Shown one piece after another: positions 9,000-20,500 of a stretch of 64,000 nucleotides of DNA; position 1 is the first letter of the stretch; each line of letters starts with the position of its first letter. The notes below the pieces were generated by a model, which ran no database searches, was not told the origin of the DNA, and saw nothing but the letters and a program-made list of their open reading frames with translations. The DNA comes from Guptibacillus hwajinpoensis (lineage in GTDB: Bacteria; Bacillota; Bacilli; Bacillales; Guptibacillaceae), in the NCBI RefSeq assembly GCF_020171785.1, contig NZ_JAIVAE010000003.1, positions 124,001-188,000 on the forward strand, read 5' to 3'. Made by a program: the position numbers and the translations under genes.

Positions 9000-10787
9000 A
9001 TGAGTACAGGATTATTAGCAATTCTTTCGTTACTCCCGATTGCTGCAGTAGGAATTTTCCTTGTAGGGTTACGATGGCCAGCAAGTAAAGCGATGCCAGT
9101 ATCATACATCGTCGCGGTTGTACTAGCTCTATTCGTATGGAAAGTTCCGGGCGCTACTGTTGCCGCCGCATCGGTAAATGGGTTAGTTGTTGCCGCTACG
9201 TTGTTATATATCATCTTCGGAGCCATTCTACTCTTGAATACACTACAAGAAAGTGGTGGAATAAAAACGATTCGAGAGGGCTTTATTGGTATTTCACCTG
9301 ACCGTCGCATTCAAGTCATCATCATCGCATGGTTATTTGGCTCATTTATTGAAGGATCTGCTGGTTTTGGCACCCCGGCAGCAGTCGCTGTGCCGCTTCT
9401 TGTCGGTCTCGGATTTCCTGCTATGGCTGCCGTTATTGCAGGTATGGTAATCCAAAGCACACCTGTTTCTTTTGGTGCAGTTGGAACGCCAATTCTTGTC
9501 GGTGTTCAATCTGGTCTTACTGCTGACGCTAGCATCACGAACGATTTCCTTGCTCTTGTAACAATGGTTGGAGGGCGGGTCGCCATTCTTCATGCTATTG
9601 TAGGTACACTTATCCCTTTATTTGTTGTAGCACTTATGACTCGTTTCTTTGGTAAAAACAAATCATTTCGGGAAGGGATTAAAGTCTGGAAATTTGCTTT
9701 GTTTGCTGCTTTCGCTATGACGATTCCATACGTTATAGTCGCAAATGTCTTAGGTCCAGAATTCCCATCAATGATAGGGGGGCTAGTTGGACTTGCTATC
9801 GTAGTTACAGCTGCAAAAAAAGGATTTCTCATGCCACCTGCAAATGAACAATGGGATTTTGATGATAAAGAAAACTGGGATCCTTCCTGGTCAGGAAGTA
9901 TTGAAATTAAAGATATTGCTCATAAAAGTGGACATATGTCGATGGTCCGCGCGTGGACACCATACGTTCTAGTTGGTTTACTTCTTGTAGCAACTAGATT
10001 GAAAGCGCTACCATTAATCGATTGGTTTCAAGCCTGGACGGTTTCAATACCTAATATTTTCGGTACTCAGATTTCGTCGAGCTTTCAACCCCTTTACTTA
10101 CCAGGCACGATTTTTATACTTGTTTCACTAATTACTTTTGTCATTCATCAAATGAATACGACTGCTTATGTTCGAGCATGGAAACACTCTGGTAAAACGA
10201 TGATCGCTGCTTCAACTGCACTCGTCTTTACTGTTCCTATGGTTCAAGTATTCTTAAATTCCGGTGGTGGAGGGGCAGGATTTGATAAAATGCCGCTAGA
10301 ACTCGCTAACGGTGTTGCAGCTCTAACAGGAGATTTTTGGCCTCTTTTTGCTTCATTCATCGGCGGTATTGGCGCATTTATTGCCGGTAGCAATACAGTC
10401 AGTAACATGATGTTTTCCTTATTCCAATATGATGTAGGAGCTCAAATTGGTGTAGATGCAACGTGGATTGTCGCTCTACAAGCTGTAGGAGGCGCAGCAG
10501 GGAACATGATCTGCGTTCATAACGTAGTTGCTGCCTCTGCAGTTGTAGGTCTAGTTGGTAAAGAAGGAGACGTTATTCGAAAAACGCTTATCCCATTTGT
10601 TTATTATGCAACGATGGCTGGTGCACTTGGTTATTCAATTGTGTGGACTTCTGAAAAGGGAATATTTAATCTTGGAACTATACTCACCACCCTTATTGGA
10701 GCTGCAGCGATTTATATCATTGCAACGAATCGCTCTAAAAGTACCGCTATTAGCGTTGATAATAACCCTTATAAATCCATTAAATAA
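9000..10787 (+). CDS. glcA: LldP-family glycolate/lactate permease
   Basis: This polytopic membrane carrier of 595 residues begins with a hydrophobic stretch and contains about 12-14 predicted helices. Family marks include the [21 protein letters not shown] segment near residue 120, [12 protein letters not shown] near 160 and [18 protein letters not shown] near 460. The ATG at 9000 follows GGAGG by seven bases. The LldP family imports L-lactate, D-lactate and glycolate with protons. Being the last gene of the glycolate cluster, glycolate uptake (GlcA role) is the likely function, with lactate as the alternative. A paralog lies at 14.6-16.2 kb. Confidence 0.88.
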   Translation: MSTGLLAILSLLPIAAVGIFLVGLRWPASKAMPVSYIVAVVLALFVWKVPGATVAAASVNGLVVAATLLYIIFGAILLLNTLQESGGIKTIREGFIGISPDRRIQVIIIAWLFGSFIEGSAGFGTPAAVAVPLLVGLGFPAMAAVIAGMVIQSTPVSFGAVGTPILVGVQSGLTADASITNDFLALVTMVGGRVAILHAIVGTLIPLFVVALMTRFFGKNKSFREGIKVWKFALFAAFAMTIPYVIVANVLGPEFPSMIGGLVGLAIVVTAAKKGFLMPPANEQWDFDDKENWDPSWSGSIEIKDIAHKSGHMSMVRAWTPYVLVGLLLVATRLKALPLIDWFQAWTVSIPNIFGTQISSSFQPLYLPGTIFILVSLITFVIHQMNTTAYVRAWKHSGKTMIAASTALVFTVPMVQVFLNSGGGGAGFDKMPLELANGVAALTGDFWPLFASFIGGIGAFIAGSNTVSNMMFSLFQYDVGAQIGVDATWIVALQAVGGAAGNMICVHNVVAASAVVGLVGKEGDVIRKTLIPFVYYATMAGALGYSIVWTSEKGIFNLGTILTTLIGAAAIYIIATNRSKSTAISVDNNPYKSIK

Positions 10788-10788
10788 T

Positions 10789-10825
10789 CAGAAGCACCTG
10801 CCACTTTACATGGCAGGTGCTTCTG
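10789..10825. terminator. Bidirectional terminator between glcA and pbuX
   Basis: A perfect 15-bp inverted repeat, CAGAAGCACCTGCCA (10789-10803) and TGGCAGGTGCTTCTG (10811-10825), with a 7-nt loop lies between two convergent genes. The T-tracts are weak on both sides. Confidence 0.75.
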
Positions 10826-10829
10826 TATA

Positions 10830-12787
<1,958 letters not shown>

Positions 12788-12824
12788 CCTGCAGAAAGAT
12801 GCTTTTCTGGCACAGAAGTTTGCT

Positions 12825-12895
12825 CACTCATAGTCGGATCATTTACGGTGAACCGGTAGAAACTTGCAAGCCATATTCTTGCGGTTATATGAGTG
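12825..12895 (-). promoter_or_regulatory. Guanine riboswitch aptamer (purine class)
   Basis: The minus strand carries the full purine aptamer. P1 is CACTCA/TGAGTG, the first junction is TATAA, the kissing loops GAATATGGC and ACCGTAAATG lie around the invariant GTTTCTACC, and the 3' junction is GACTATGAG. The base after GA is C, which specifies guanine or hypoxanthine (U would specify adenine). Ligand binding should stabilise P1, free the terminator and stop xpt-pbuX transcription. Confidence 0.96.
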
Positions 12896-12921
12896 ATGAT
12901 GTTCATAAGGTTATGAATGGT

Positions 12922-12950
12922 ATTATAAACCAACACCAAAATCGTTGTAA
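12922..12950 (-). promoter_or_regulatory. Probable sigma-A promoter of xpt-pbuX
   Basis: The minus strand shows a perfect -10 TATAAT (12927-12922) with a weak -35 TTACAA (12950-12945) at 17-bp spacing. It lies about 27 bases upstream of the aptamer. Confidence 0.6.
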
Positions 12951-13050
12951 AGAAAAACTTAACAATACTAGATCGATAATGCATTTATGTTCGTGTTTTA
13001 TACAGTTAATCTAAGTTAACTGCTAATTATTACTTTTTCATCCATCAGAA

Positions 13051-13073
13051 GGCCGGATTCATTGAATCCGGCC
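13051..13073 (-). terminator. Terminator-like hairpin after the luciferase-like gene
   Basis: GGCCGGATTC (13051-13060) and GAATCCGGCC (13064-13073) form a perfect 10-bp stem with a 3-nt loop just beyond the stop of the minus-strand gene. The T-tract is poor. Confidence 0.55.
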
Positions 13074-13088
13074 CTTGTTAGGTTTATT

Positions 13089-14105
13089 TTAACCCTTCGT
13101 TATGTCAGAAAGAAGTTTGTAAGACTTCTTCCTTTTCTCGTGATCATAGATTGATGAAATAACCATCATTTCATCCGCTTGAGTCTCATCAAGGAACTCC
13201 TGCATTTTCTTTTCAACGGTTTCCGGTCCACCTACAATGGAAGTAGCGAGCTGTTGATGTAGAGCTGCTAATTCATATTCACTAGCATTCAATTTCTCAA
13301 CTGGCGGCTGCATTGGTGCTTCGTGATTGCGAATTAAGTTAAGGAACTGCTGCTGAAGCGTTGTAGCTAGAAAGTTAGCCTCTTCATCAGTATCTGCCAC
13401 AATTACATTCACGCCTACCATTGCGTAAGGCTCATCCAATACTTTTGAAGGCTTAAAATGACTTCGATAAGTTTCTAAAGCACTAATTGTATTTTTTGGT
13501 GAGAAATGACTAGCGAATGAATAAGGGAGACCTAGTTCTCCAGCAAGCTGAGCACTATATAAACTTGATCCAAGAAGCCAAATTGGAATATCTAATCCTT
13601 CACCAGGAACGGCTCTAACTGGAGAAGTACCCTGACTTAATGTAGGGTCGAAGTAAGATCGTAGTTCACCGAGTAGATCTGGGAAGTCTTGCCCCATTGA
13701 TCCTTGTCCTCGTCTTAAAGCGAATGCAGTTCGCTGGTCAGTACCTGGGGCACGACCGAGACCTAGATCAATTCTGCCTGGGAAGAGTGATTCTAGTGTT
13801 CCAAATTGTTCCGCAATAACAAGTGGTGAATGATTCGGAAGCATAACGCCACCTGAACCGACGCGAAGAGTGGACGTTCCTGCAGCCACGTGTCCAATGA
13901 CGACTGACGTAGCTGAACTTGCGATAAAGGGCATATTGTGATGTTCTGCAAGCCAAAAACGATTGTAGCCTAATTTTTCTACGTGCTGAGCTAAATCTCG
14001 TGATCTGTGAAGAGCATCCGAAATCGCACCAATTTCTTTAACAGGCGCTAAATCTAGAACAGAATATGAAATATCATTTAATTGTTTTTTCGTTTGGTTA
14101 GACAT
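13089..14105 (-). CDS. Luciferase-like (LLM class) flavin-dependent oxidoreductase
   Basis: This 338-residue protein is a bacterial-luciferase-fold monooxygenase of the short single-subunit type common in bacilli (YwcH/MsnO8-like). Seen features are [14 protein letters not shown] at the N-terminus, [20 protein letters not shown] near residue 46-65, [25 protein letters not shown] near 79-103, and [13 protein letters not shown] near 110, the usual flavin-site landmarks. These proteins use FMNH2 and oxygen on unknown small substrates. It is a single gene with no informative neighbour. Substrate is unknown. Confidence 0.88.
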   Translation of the reverse strand: MSNQTKKQLNDISYSVLDLAPVKEIGAISDALHRSRDLAQHVEKLGYNRFWLAEHHNMPFIASSATSVVIGHVAAGTSTLRVGSGGVMLPNHSPLVIAEQFGTLESLFPGRIDLGLGRAPGTDQRTAFALRRGQGSMGQDFPDLLGELRSYFDPTLSQGTSPVRAVPGEGLDIPIWLLGSSLYSAQLAGELGLPYSFASHFSPKNTISALETYRSHFKPSKVLDEPYAMVGVNVIVADTDEEANFLATTLQQQFLNLIRNHEAPMQPPVEKLNASEYELAALHQQLATSIVGGPETVEKKMQEFLDETQADEMMVISSIYDHEKRKKSYKLLSDITKG

Positions 14106-14271
14106 ACGTTCATCTTCTTTCTATTTAATAGATTTCTTACTTCTATAAAAACCCAATCCCAATTCTATCAGGGGCGTCTTGTAATAGAAAATAATCCGCT
14201 CATCAACACGTATGTCAAAATAGTTATCTGTACATACTAATTACTAGAATCGATTATTAGGAGGGAAGAGG

Positions 14272-14529
14272 ATGGAAGAGTCTCGTTATCGAATCATGTT
14301 TACCTATCGGATGAGAAGCGTTGGATTCCTCTGTTTACATTGTTTTGATACGATTGAAAAACAAATCGTTACTGTACCTGTTTATAGTGGTTATAATGGA
14401 GTGGAGATCCATCACGATTCCATGCAGCGGTTTCCAAAAGAATTACTTGAAACGCTTCGTAATGAAAAAGAGAAGATTGATGATGGATTCTATTCCATAC
14501 GAACCTGGGACGTTGAAAATCTTGGATAA
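14272..14529 (+). CDS. Small protein of unknown function (85 aa)
   Basis: The ATG at 14272 is preceded by AGGAGGGAAGAG, a strong ribosome site, and the frame ends just before a perfect terminator, so this is very likely expressed. I do not recognise the family. The protein is soluble-looking, with two cysteines in CLHC spacing near residue 21-24, which could bind metal, and a charged C-terminal helix (LLETLRNEKEKIDDG). It sits alone between divergent and convergent neighbours. A shifted overlapping frame at 14321 lacks a site. Confidence 0.75.
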   Translation: MEESRYRIMFTYRMRSVGFLCLHCFDTIEKQIVTVPVYSGYNGVEIHHDSMQRFPKELLETLRNEKEKIDDGFYSIRTWDVENLG

Positions 14530-14538
14530 AAACAAATG

Positions 14539-14572
14539 AGCCGATGTTGCATGCACTGCAACATCGGCTTTT
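14539..14572. terminator. Bidirectional terminator
   Basis: AGCCGATGTTGCA (14539-14551) and TGCAACATCGGCT (14557-14569) form a perfect 13-bp stem with a 5-nt loop followed by TTT. It serves the small plus-strand gene and the convergent permease. Confidence 0.85.
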
Positions 14573-14593
14573 GTTTATTTTTAATGCTTCCAG

Positions 14594-16231
14594 TTAAAAC
14601 ACCATAATTGCAATCCATCCAAGTGCGCCAGAAGCAACCGCATAAAACAACATTGGCCCCATCGTCATCCGAATAATCGTTCCTTCTTTTCCGACCATTC
14701 CGACAACTGAAGCAGCTGCCACAACGTTTAAAACACAAATCATATTCCCTGCATTAGCACCTAATACTTGAAGTGAAAGAACCAGTTGTTCATTCATTTG
14801 AAGCTGATCCGCTACGCTAAATTGAAAGAGTGAGAACATCATATTGCTAAATGTCGCACTTCCTGAAATAAATGAGCCGAGTGCACCAATGAACGGGGCA
14901 ACAAGTGGCCAGGCATCGCCAACTGCGTTTGCAACAAGTGTCGCAAGCTCCATTGGCATGCTCAGGAGATTAGAACCATTAATACCAGAATTGATAAAAA
15001 TCCGAACCATAGGAACCGCTGTTCCAAGCGCAACGACTGTCCCAACCATTGTTTTTATGGAATCCATCATTGTATTTTTCACAGCTGTTCGTGTCATTTT
15101 ATGGAGAAAGATGGTAACGACGATAACAACGATGAAAATAGTTCCAGGTAAGTACAAAGGTTCAAAAGAAGTACTGATCTCCGTTCCGAGAATGTCTTGC
15201 CAGCCTATCTTAACGGACCGGAGCCATCCTTTTATCGGAAGGAAATCCAACCTCGTAAGCACCAATAAAATCGCAACGAGCAAATAAGGAATCCAGGCTA
15301 CACCTAATGAAAGAGAATGGTGAGGCTTCAAGTTCGTTTGGTTTACATGGTTGAAATCCCAGGGCTCATCAGGAAGAAGAAAGCCTCTTTTGGCAGCTGG
15401 AATCACGATGGAAAGGCCAACAAGCCCACCAATAATAGAAGGGAATTCAGGTCCTAGTAAAGTAGCTACGATAAAAGCAGGTACGGTAAAGCTAAATCCA
15501 GCAAATAAGGCGAACTTCCATATAGAGAGCCCCTCTTTCCAAGAATGATTTTCACCGAAAAAGCGCGTTAACATCATCACTAAGATTAAAGGAATTAACG
15601 TGCCGACAAAAAGATCAATCATGACAGCACTTTGAGTAATGGCCTGAAGGTACTCTCCCATTGACTGACTACCAATAGAAGTTGCTACTTGATCTGCAAT
15701 GGCTGGTCCCTGTCTAAGCCCCTGATCTACACCAACGATAATAGGTGTTCCTACCGCTCCGAATGATACAGGACTACTATCTGCAATAAGCGCCATCGTA
15801 ACGGCGGAAAGGGGAGGGAATCCAAGAGCAACTAGAAGCGGAGCACCAATTGCAGCTGGGGTACCAAACCCTGCTGCTCCTTCAATAAATGCACCAAACA
15901 ACCAGGCAATAATAATGAGTTGAACCCGACGATCCATCGATATGCCCATAAATCCCGCTCGAATCGCATCAATCGCACCACTGTTTCGTAACGTATTTAA
16001 AAGCAGAATCGCTCCAAATACAATCCAGATAATCGATAGAGCAATGATCAGCCCTTCCATAGAAGCTGCCACAATTTGTATAACTGGTATTTTCCAAATA
16101 AAAAAAGCTACGATTGCAGTAAGTAGTAAACTTCCTGGCATAGCTGTAGTAGCCGGAAGGCGTAGTAGGACAAGCAAGATAAATACCGCAAGAATCGGCG
16201 TTAATGCCGCAAAAAGTTGGAGTCCATTCAT
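14594..16231 (-). CDS. LldP-family lactate/glycolate permease (second copy)
   Basis: This membrane carrier of 545 residues is a paralog of the 9.0-10.8 kb permease. It has [21 protein letters not shown] near residue 115, [19 protein letters not shown] near 155 and the [21 protein letters not shown] stretch near 430. AAGGTGAG positions the ribosome for ATG 16231. A GTG three codons upstream (16240) overlaps the ribosome site. No lactate dehydrogenase or utilisation gene flanks it, so the substrate (lactate or glycolate) cannot be told apart. Confidence 0.88.
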   Translation of the reverse strand: MNGLQLFAALTPILAVFILLVLLRLPATTAMPGSLLLTAIVAFFIWKIPVIQIVAASMEGLIIALSIIWIVFGAILLLNTLRNSGAIDAIRAGFMGISMDRRVQLIIIAWLFGAFIEGAAGFGTPAAIGAPLLVALGFPPLSAVTMALIADSSPVSFGAVGTPIIVGVDQGLRQGPAIADQVATSIGSQSMGEYLQAITQSAVMIDLFVGTLIPLILVMMLTRFFGENHSWKEGLSIWKFALFAGFSFTVPAFIVATLLGPEFPSIIGGLVGLSIVIPAAKRGFLLPDEPWDFNHVNQTNLKPHHSLSLGVAWIPYLLVAILLVLTRLDFLPIKGWLRSVKIGWQDILGTEISTSFEPLYLPGTIFIVVIVVTIFLHKMTRTAVKNTMMDSIKTMVGTVVALGTAVPMVRIFINSGINGSNLLSMPMELATLVANAVGDAWPLVAPFIGALGSFISGSATFSNMMFSLFQFSVADQLQMNEQLVLSLQVLGANAGNMICVLNVVAAASVVGMVGKEGTIIRMTMGPMLFYAVASGALGWIAIMVF

Positions 16232-16388
16232 TTTTCTCACCTTTTCTATGAGGTTAATGTGATCTCTTTCACATATAGCTTATCTAAAATCACCTAAACA
16301 TTAAGTGACAAACCTCACACTTTAAAACAAACTAGGAAAAGAAAATCTGTTAAAATAGCTTTGAATCAATAATGAAGGAGCTGATATT

Positions 16389-16619
16389 ATGTTAAAAAAA
16401 GTCGATTACTTTTTCTATCCTGTTGACGTTACCCAGCCTACTGGGGCAGAAGTGACGTATTATTGGGAAATTAGCGTGGCGGAATACGAAGGTAAAATCT
16501 ATGCATATGCGAAGGCGGACGAATTTGGAAGAAAAATTCGCTGGCACCAAAGTGATCAGCCTGATAAAGAAAGTGCTCTTACAGTCATTCAAGAAAAATG
16601 TAAATCTCAAAGCAAGTAA
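16389..16619 (+). CDS. Small protein of unknown function (76 aa)
   Basis: ATG at 16389 with GAAGGAG at good spacing, and a strong terminator right after the stop, make this a genuine gene. The family is not recognised. The sequence is soluble, rich in aromatic residues in its first half (FFYPVDV, TYYWEISVAEYEGKIYAYA), suggesting a small beta-sheet domain, and ends in a charged tail. It stands alone. Confidence 0.72.
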   Translation: MLKKVDYFFYPVDVTQPTGAEVTYYWEISVAEYEGKIYAYAKADEFGRKIRWHQSDQPDKESALTVIQEKCKSQSK

Positions 16620-16620
16620 C

Positions 16621-16652
16621 AAAAAAGCTAGCGAACTTTGCTAGCTTTTTTT
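16621..16652 (+). terminator. Rho-independent terminator
   Basis: AAAAAAGCTAGC (16621-16632) and GCTAGCTTTTTT (16640-16651) with a 7-nt loop form a textbook terminator with A- and T-tracts on both sides. Confidence 0.9.
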
Positions 16653-16751
16653 AGCACATCGTAACCTATCCAGGTTGTTCATTTTGGCATGCGTTCGGTA
16701 CATTCAGGGTACGATGAAGAAAAATGGCCAACAAGATAGGATGACGAACGC

Positions 16752-17354
16752 ATGAACCAGAAAATCATAATCCTTAGCACACTTTTATTAGCGCATATTC
16801 TCTTGTTTTTAAGCTTTGTTCACTATCCAGAAACGTTTTGGCCTGTTTTTACTGTCACACTTGCGATTTTAATTTTCCTAAGTGTGAAAACAGGAACGCT
16901 TTTGTTTCGAAAAATAACAATTAGCAACTGGTGTTATATCCTGATTAGTGCCATCTTGCTTTATGCGATTTCGTATATTGGAATAGAAGGAATCAAGTGG
17001 GTTTATCCCTCATTATTTGAAGACATGGAACGCTTTTACGATATTGTGGAACCAGTTAAAGCCTGGCATTTTATTAGTCTTATTCTAATCGTCATCCCAG
17101 GAGAAGAGATATATTGGAGAGGGTATATCCAGCAACAATTGAAACGGTATAAAAAAGGAGACACCATTTTCATCGCAACCATTTTATATGCGACAGCCCA
17201 TCTTTACTCAGATGCCTATTTATTAGTAGCAGCAGCAATAGGCGGCGGAATGGCGTGGGGATGGCTATATGAAAAAACAAAAAATTTTTGGGTCCCACTC
17301 CTATCGCATATTCTTTTCGATCTTCTTATTCTCGTTTTTATTCCGCTACTTTAA
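16752..17354 (+). CDS. CPBP family intramembrane metalloprotease
   Basis: This 200-residue membrane protein has about six hydrophobic segments. The CPBP (CAAX protease/bacteriocin-processing, Abi) motifs are present: PGEEIYWRGYIQ near residue 117-128 supplies the EExxxR motif, ATAHLYSD near 147 supplies the F/AxxxH motif, and PLLSHILFDLL near 186 supplies the third HxxxD/N motif. All putative catalytic residues are retained. Members process prenylated or small secreted peptides, or protect against bacteriocins, and the substrate here is unknown. ATG at 16752 has only a weak upstream site (GATAGGATG). Confidence 0.87.
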   Translation: MNQKIIILSTLLLAHILLFLSFVHYPETFWPVFTVTLAILIFLSVKTGTLLFRKITISNWCYILISAILLYAISYIGIEGIKWVYPSLFEDMERFYDIVEPVKAWHFISLILIVIPGEEIYWRGYIQQQLKRYKKGDTIFIATILYATAHLYSDAYLLVAAAIGGGMAWGWLYEKTKNFWVPLLSHILFDLLILVFIPLL

Positions 17355-17506
17355 GGAACAAATGACTTTTCCTAATGGGGAAGGTCGTTTGCTTTTTCAC
17401 TCAATCCCTGCAAATGATGTCACTATTCTAGACTAAGCGGTTGCGACTTGGTTATACTTCTAGTAGTATTAGAATGAATGGCTAAGAATTGAAAAGAGGG
17501 TTATAA

Positions 17507-18574
17507 ATGAAAGAATCAATATACGGATTAACGTTTGATCAGCTAACTGAATGGTTGCTAGAACGTGGTCACAAAAAATTCCGTGCCTCCCAAGTTTGGG
17601 ATTGGCTCTATAAAAAACGGGTTAAAGAATTTTCTCAAATGAATAACGTAAATAAAGACTGTATCAAGCTTTTGGAAGAGAATTTTGCTATCCAGACATT
17701 AACTCAAGAAATCAAGCAGGAATCTTCTGACGGTACGATTAAGTTCTTGTTCAAACTACAAGACGGAAACGTTATTGAAACGGTACTCATGCGCTTCCAT
17801 TACGGCCAATCTGTCTGTGTGACGACACAAGTAGGTTGTAATATCGGTTGTTCCTTCTGTGCAAGTGGACTTCTTAAAAAGAGCCGTGACCTTACAAGTG
17901 GAGAAATTGTTGAGCAAATTATGAACGTTCAGCACGCCCTTGATGAAAAGGCTAATGAAGAACGCGTAAGTCACATTGTGATTATGGGAATTGGAGAACC
18001 ATTTGATAACTACGATAATATGATGGACTTCCTTCGTATCGTTAATTCTCAAAAAGGTCTTTGCATCGGTGCTCGCCATATCACAGTTTCAACAAGTGGA
18101 CTTGCGAAGCAAATTTACGATTTTGCGAATGAAGATTTACAAGTGAACCTTGCGATCTCACTTCACGCGCCTAATGATGAGCTTCGAACCAAGATTATGA
18201 AAATCAATAAAGCTTATCCACTTGGAAAACTAATGCCTGCAATTGATTACTATCTTGAGAAAACCAACCGCAGAATTACGTTCGAGTATATCATGTTGAG
18301 AGATGTGAATGATCACGTAGAAGAAGCGAAACAACTCGCCAATCTACTAGCTGATAAGCGCCATCTTTCATACGTAAACTTGATTCCATACAACCCGGTT
18401 GATGATCACTCTTATCAGCGTAGTGAAAAAGAATCGATTCTTGCGTTCTATGATACGCTTAAGAAGAACGGCATTAACTGCGTGATCCGTCATGAGAACG
18501 GGACAGACATTGATGCAGCTTGCGGTCAGCTTCGTAGTAAGCAAGTGAAGAAACTAGAAAACGCAGGAAAATAG
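17507..18574 (+). CDS. rlmN: RlmN-family radical SAM 23S rRNA methyltransferase
   Basis: This radical SAM enzyme has a CxxxCxxC cluster (CNIGCSFC near residue 109-116) and the C-terminal [10 protein letters not shown] motif carrying the second catalytic cysteine. Family members install C2-methyl on A2503 of 23S rRNA (and on tRNA A37), while the Cfr branch methylates C8. The wording [17 protein letters not shown] and [11 protein letters not shown] resembles the streptococcal-type RlmN as I remember it, more than the B. subtilis yloM product. The gene stands alone instead of in the prpC-prkC region, so it may be a second copy. ATG 17507 follows AGAGGG. RlmN is favoured over Cfr from overall sequence. 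Confidence 0.85.
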   Translation: MKESIYGLTFDQLTEWLLERGHKKFRASQVWDWLYKKRVKEFSQMNNVNKDCIKLLEENFAIQTLTQEIKQESSDGTIKFLFKLQDGNVIETVLMRFHYGQSVCVTTQVGCNIGCSFCASGLLKKSRDLTSGEIVEQIMNVQHALDEKANEERVSHIVIMGIGEPFDNYDNMMDFLRIVNSQKGLCIGARHITVSTSGLAKQIYDFANEDLQVNLAISLHAPNDELRTKIMKINKAYPLGKLMPAIDYYLEKTNRRITFEYIMLRDVNDHVEEAKQLANLLADKRHLSYVNLIPYNPVDDHSYQRSEKESILAFYDTLKKNGINCVIRHENGTDIDAACGQLRSKQVKKLENAGK

Positions 18575-18581
18575 CACGAAT

Positions 18582-18617
18582 AAAAAGACGCTCACCATAA
18601 ATGGTGGCGTCTTTTTA
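18582..18617 (+). terminator. Terminator after rlmN
   Basis: AAAAAGACGC-T-CACCAT / ATGGTG-G-CGTCTTTTT with an AA loop gives a long stem with a T-tract. Confidence 0.9.
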
Positions 18618-18706
18618 TATACAAAGGCAATCACACCAACCATTTTTTAATGCATACACTGAAAACAAGCTAGCTTGAGTTCAACTTGTGAGTAAGGAGA
18701 CAAAAT

Positions 18707-19084
18707 ATGAAAGGTTTAATGATTGTTTTTAGTTTACTATGCATCTGGATTGGATTTGGACTATACACGGATTATCAACGTGAAAGCCTACCTTTTGAGT
18801 TAATGGGAGAAGATACAAGCATAAAGTCTGGATATAACGATATTTATATTTTTAGAGAAAATAAACAAATTACTTCACTTGAAGTGTTCGATCAAACTAG
18901 AGAACGGGTAAAAGTATATCAAATAGATGATTTAAAGGACCTATACCCATCAGCTTCTTATGTAAAAGGAGAAGTGAAAGAAGGGAAACTCTATCTTTTA
19001 TACGATGAAGGCGGAAAAGTTGTTTCCAAAAGAGTTGTAGTTGGTGCCAGAGGATCTTTATCATTTATGCCTGAAAGAAAATAA
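18707..19084 (+). CDS. Membrane-anchored protein of unknown function (125 aa)
   Basis: ATG 18707 is preceded by AAGGAGAC. Residues 4-19 form one hydrophobic segment (LMIVFSLLCIWIGFGL) without a lipobox cysteine, so it is probably an N-terminal anchor or uncleaved signal with the remaining 100 residues outside. The outer part is beta-rich with many charged residues and no recognised domain. It is followed by a hairpin terminator and looks monocistronic. Confidence 0.7.
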   Translation: MKGLMIVFSLLCIWIGFGLYTDYQRESLPFELMGEDTSIKSGYNDIYIFRENKQITSLEVFDQTRERVKVYQIDDLKDLYPSASYVKGEVKEGKLYLLYDEGGKVVSKRVVVGARGSLSFMPERK

Positions 19085-19100
19085 ATTTTCCTAACAAATC

Positions 19101-19130
19101 GCCAATTCGTTTTCAGGATTGGCTTTTCTT
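19101..19130 (+). terminator. Terminator after the 125-aa gene
   Basis: GCCAAT (19101-19106) and ATTGGC (19118-19123) with a TTTTCTT tail form a short stem-loop terminator. Confidence 0.6.
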
Positions 19131-19212
19131 CTTATAAGAATTAAGTTGATCGGGTCATCACAACAGCAATACCTGTTATAATGGCGTTACTATTGCATAG
19201 AGAGGGATTTAT

Positions 19213-20220
19213 ATGACAAAGAGCCTTACGAACTCTGAGAGAGATCAAATACTACAAGATCTTACATTTGACCAACAATCATATCTTATGAATATTCTTA
19301 AACGAGGTAAAAAAACAGCATTTGCGAATGTGATTGCTCAAAGTAAAGGAAGAATGATTCCAAACGGAGCTACTGATGAGGAAATTGGAATGTTGCTTGA
19401 CGATTGGATACTAGACGATTACCTGGATGCAGGCGCTGTCTCAGAAGATCTAAAATGCGAATGTGGTCGTGCATTACGCTATCAATATATTGTTCGACAT
19501 GTAAAAACGGGTGAAGTGCGTCGTTTTGGTATTAATCATTTCGAAGAACACACTGGCTTACCAGGTACCATCGTAAAAGAAGTTGTACAAGGTTTTACAA
19601 AAATTGATTATGAGTTAGATGAACTCTTATTAAAAATGCAAAACGGCTCTCCTACATATGACATCCCTGAAGGTTTGAAGCTACCAACCGATATTGAAGA
19701 GCCACTTTCCTTACAACTTCCGTTACTTGATCGACAAGAAAAACGGTTAAACAGTTTAATCAGAAGTTACCGTGAAGAAAAAGAAGCGTTACAAAGAGGT
19801 AGTACTACGTTAGAGGCTTTAGATATCCCAACACAGAAAAAAGAAGACTTGAAACCTAAAGAAACTCTACCTCAAGATGAGTTACAAGGCTCTTTTGATT
19901 TGTTCGCTGAAGAAGCGCAAGAACCTTTACAAGAAATAACAAGTGAGAAACCGAAAGAAACTTATTTTGTGGGAGATCTTTCGTTTCCAACTCAGGAAGC
20001 GATAGACGGCTATATTCAACAAGGTACAGAAAGTGCGTTGATGATTTGCGAGCTCTTAATCAAAGAAGGAAAAGTTCAAGACAAGCGCTACTCGACAAAG
20101 AAACCGAAAATATACTATGCAGTTTGCACGTATCTCGATTCTTATGTGGCATCGGCATCCATGTCTGTTGAGCCACTTGGACGGGAAGATCGCATTTATC
20201 GATTAAAAAGAGGACGATGA
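19213..20220 (+). CDS. Hypothetical protein (335 aa), possibly DUF3895-type
   Basis: ATG 19213 follows AGAGAGGG. The family is not firmly recognised, though the C-terminus recalls DUF3895 proteins of bacilli. Residues about 1-75 look helical, and CECGRALRYQYIVRHVKTGE near 82-101 has a CxC pair typical of a zinc-ribbon start followed by FGINHFEEHTGLP, which could complete a metal site through histidines. An acidic linker (about 190-250) precedes a C-terminal domain that ends in basic residues. The layout suggests a nucleic-acid or regulatory function, but none is assigned. Confidence 0.65.
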   Translation: MTKSLTNSERDQILQDLTFDQQSYLMNILKRGKKTAFANVIAQSKGRMIPNGATDEEIGMLLDDWILDDYLDAGAVSEDLKCECGRALRYQYIVRHVKTGEVRRFGINHFEEHTGLPGTIVKEVVQGFTKIDYELDELLLKMQNGSPTYDIPEGLKLPTDIEEPLSLQLPLLDRQEKRLNSLIRSYREEKEALQRGSTTLEALDIPTQKKEDLKPKETLPQDELQGSFDLFAEEAQEPLQEITSEKPKETYFVGDLSFPTQEAIDGYIQQGTESALMICELLIKEGKVQDKRYSTKKPKIYYAVCTYLDSYVASASMSVEPLGREDRIYRLKRGR

Positions 20221-20251
20221 TCCTGACATTTCATAATTATCAGATAAAGCA

Positions 20252-20280
20252 TTGACATTTCATTATACCAGGTCTATAAT
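20252..20280 (+). promoter_or_regulatory. Sigma-A promoter of the S-box gene
   Basis: Perfect TTGACA (20252-20257) and TATAAT (20275-20280) at 17-bp spacing lie 30 bases upstream of the SAM riboswitch. Confidence 0.9.
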
Positions 20281-20309
20281 TTCAAACATGTTCAAAAATT
20301 AAATCAATA

Positions 20310-20420
20310 CTCTTATCAAGAGTGGCGGAGGGAATAGGCCCTATGATGCCCGGCAACCTTTCAACTATAGTTGAAGCTGGTGCCAAATCCTACAGATGAT
20401 GTCATCTGGAAGATAAGAGG
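20310..20420 (+). promoter_or_regulatory. SAM-I (S-box) riboswitch aptamer
   Basis: P1 is CTCTTATC (20310-20317) with GATAAGAG (20412-20419). Between them are the S-box landmarks AGAGTGGCGGAGGGA, GGCCCTATGATGCCCGGCAACC, and GCTGGTGCCAAATCC. The 3' P1 strand plus AGGATT (about 20414-20427) can pair with the 5' arm of the downstream terminator to form an antiterminator. SAM binding should cause early termination. Confidence 0.97.
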
Positions 20421-20434
20421 AGGATTCTGTTAGT

Positions 20435-20476
20435 AATCCCTCTTCTTATTTTTTAAGAAGAGGGATTTTTTATTTT
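20435..20476 (+). terminator. SAM riboswitch terminator
   Basis: AATCCCTCTTCTTA (20435-20448) pairs with TAAGAAGAGGGATT, followed by TTTTATTTT. It lies between aptamer and start codon, as expected for S-box attenuation. Confidence 0.93.
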
Positions 20477-20500
20477 ACAGAGAATAAGGAGCTGTTACAC

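Noticed and set aside
8909-9310. 133-aa minus-strand frame opposite glcA
   Set aside because: Antisense to a clear permease gene, no ribosome site and biased composition. A shadow frame.
14844-15287. 147-aa plus-strand frame opposite the second LldP permease
   Set aside because: Thr/Ser/Pro-rich antisense shadow of membrane helices, with no ribosome site.
17507-18574. Cfr rather than RlmN
   Set aside because: Overall wording ([31 protein letters not shown]) follows RlmN. Motifs of Cfr such as CxFGCxFCATG with GMGEALAN are absent.
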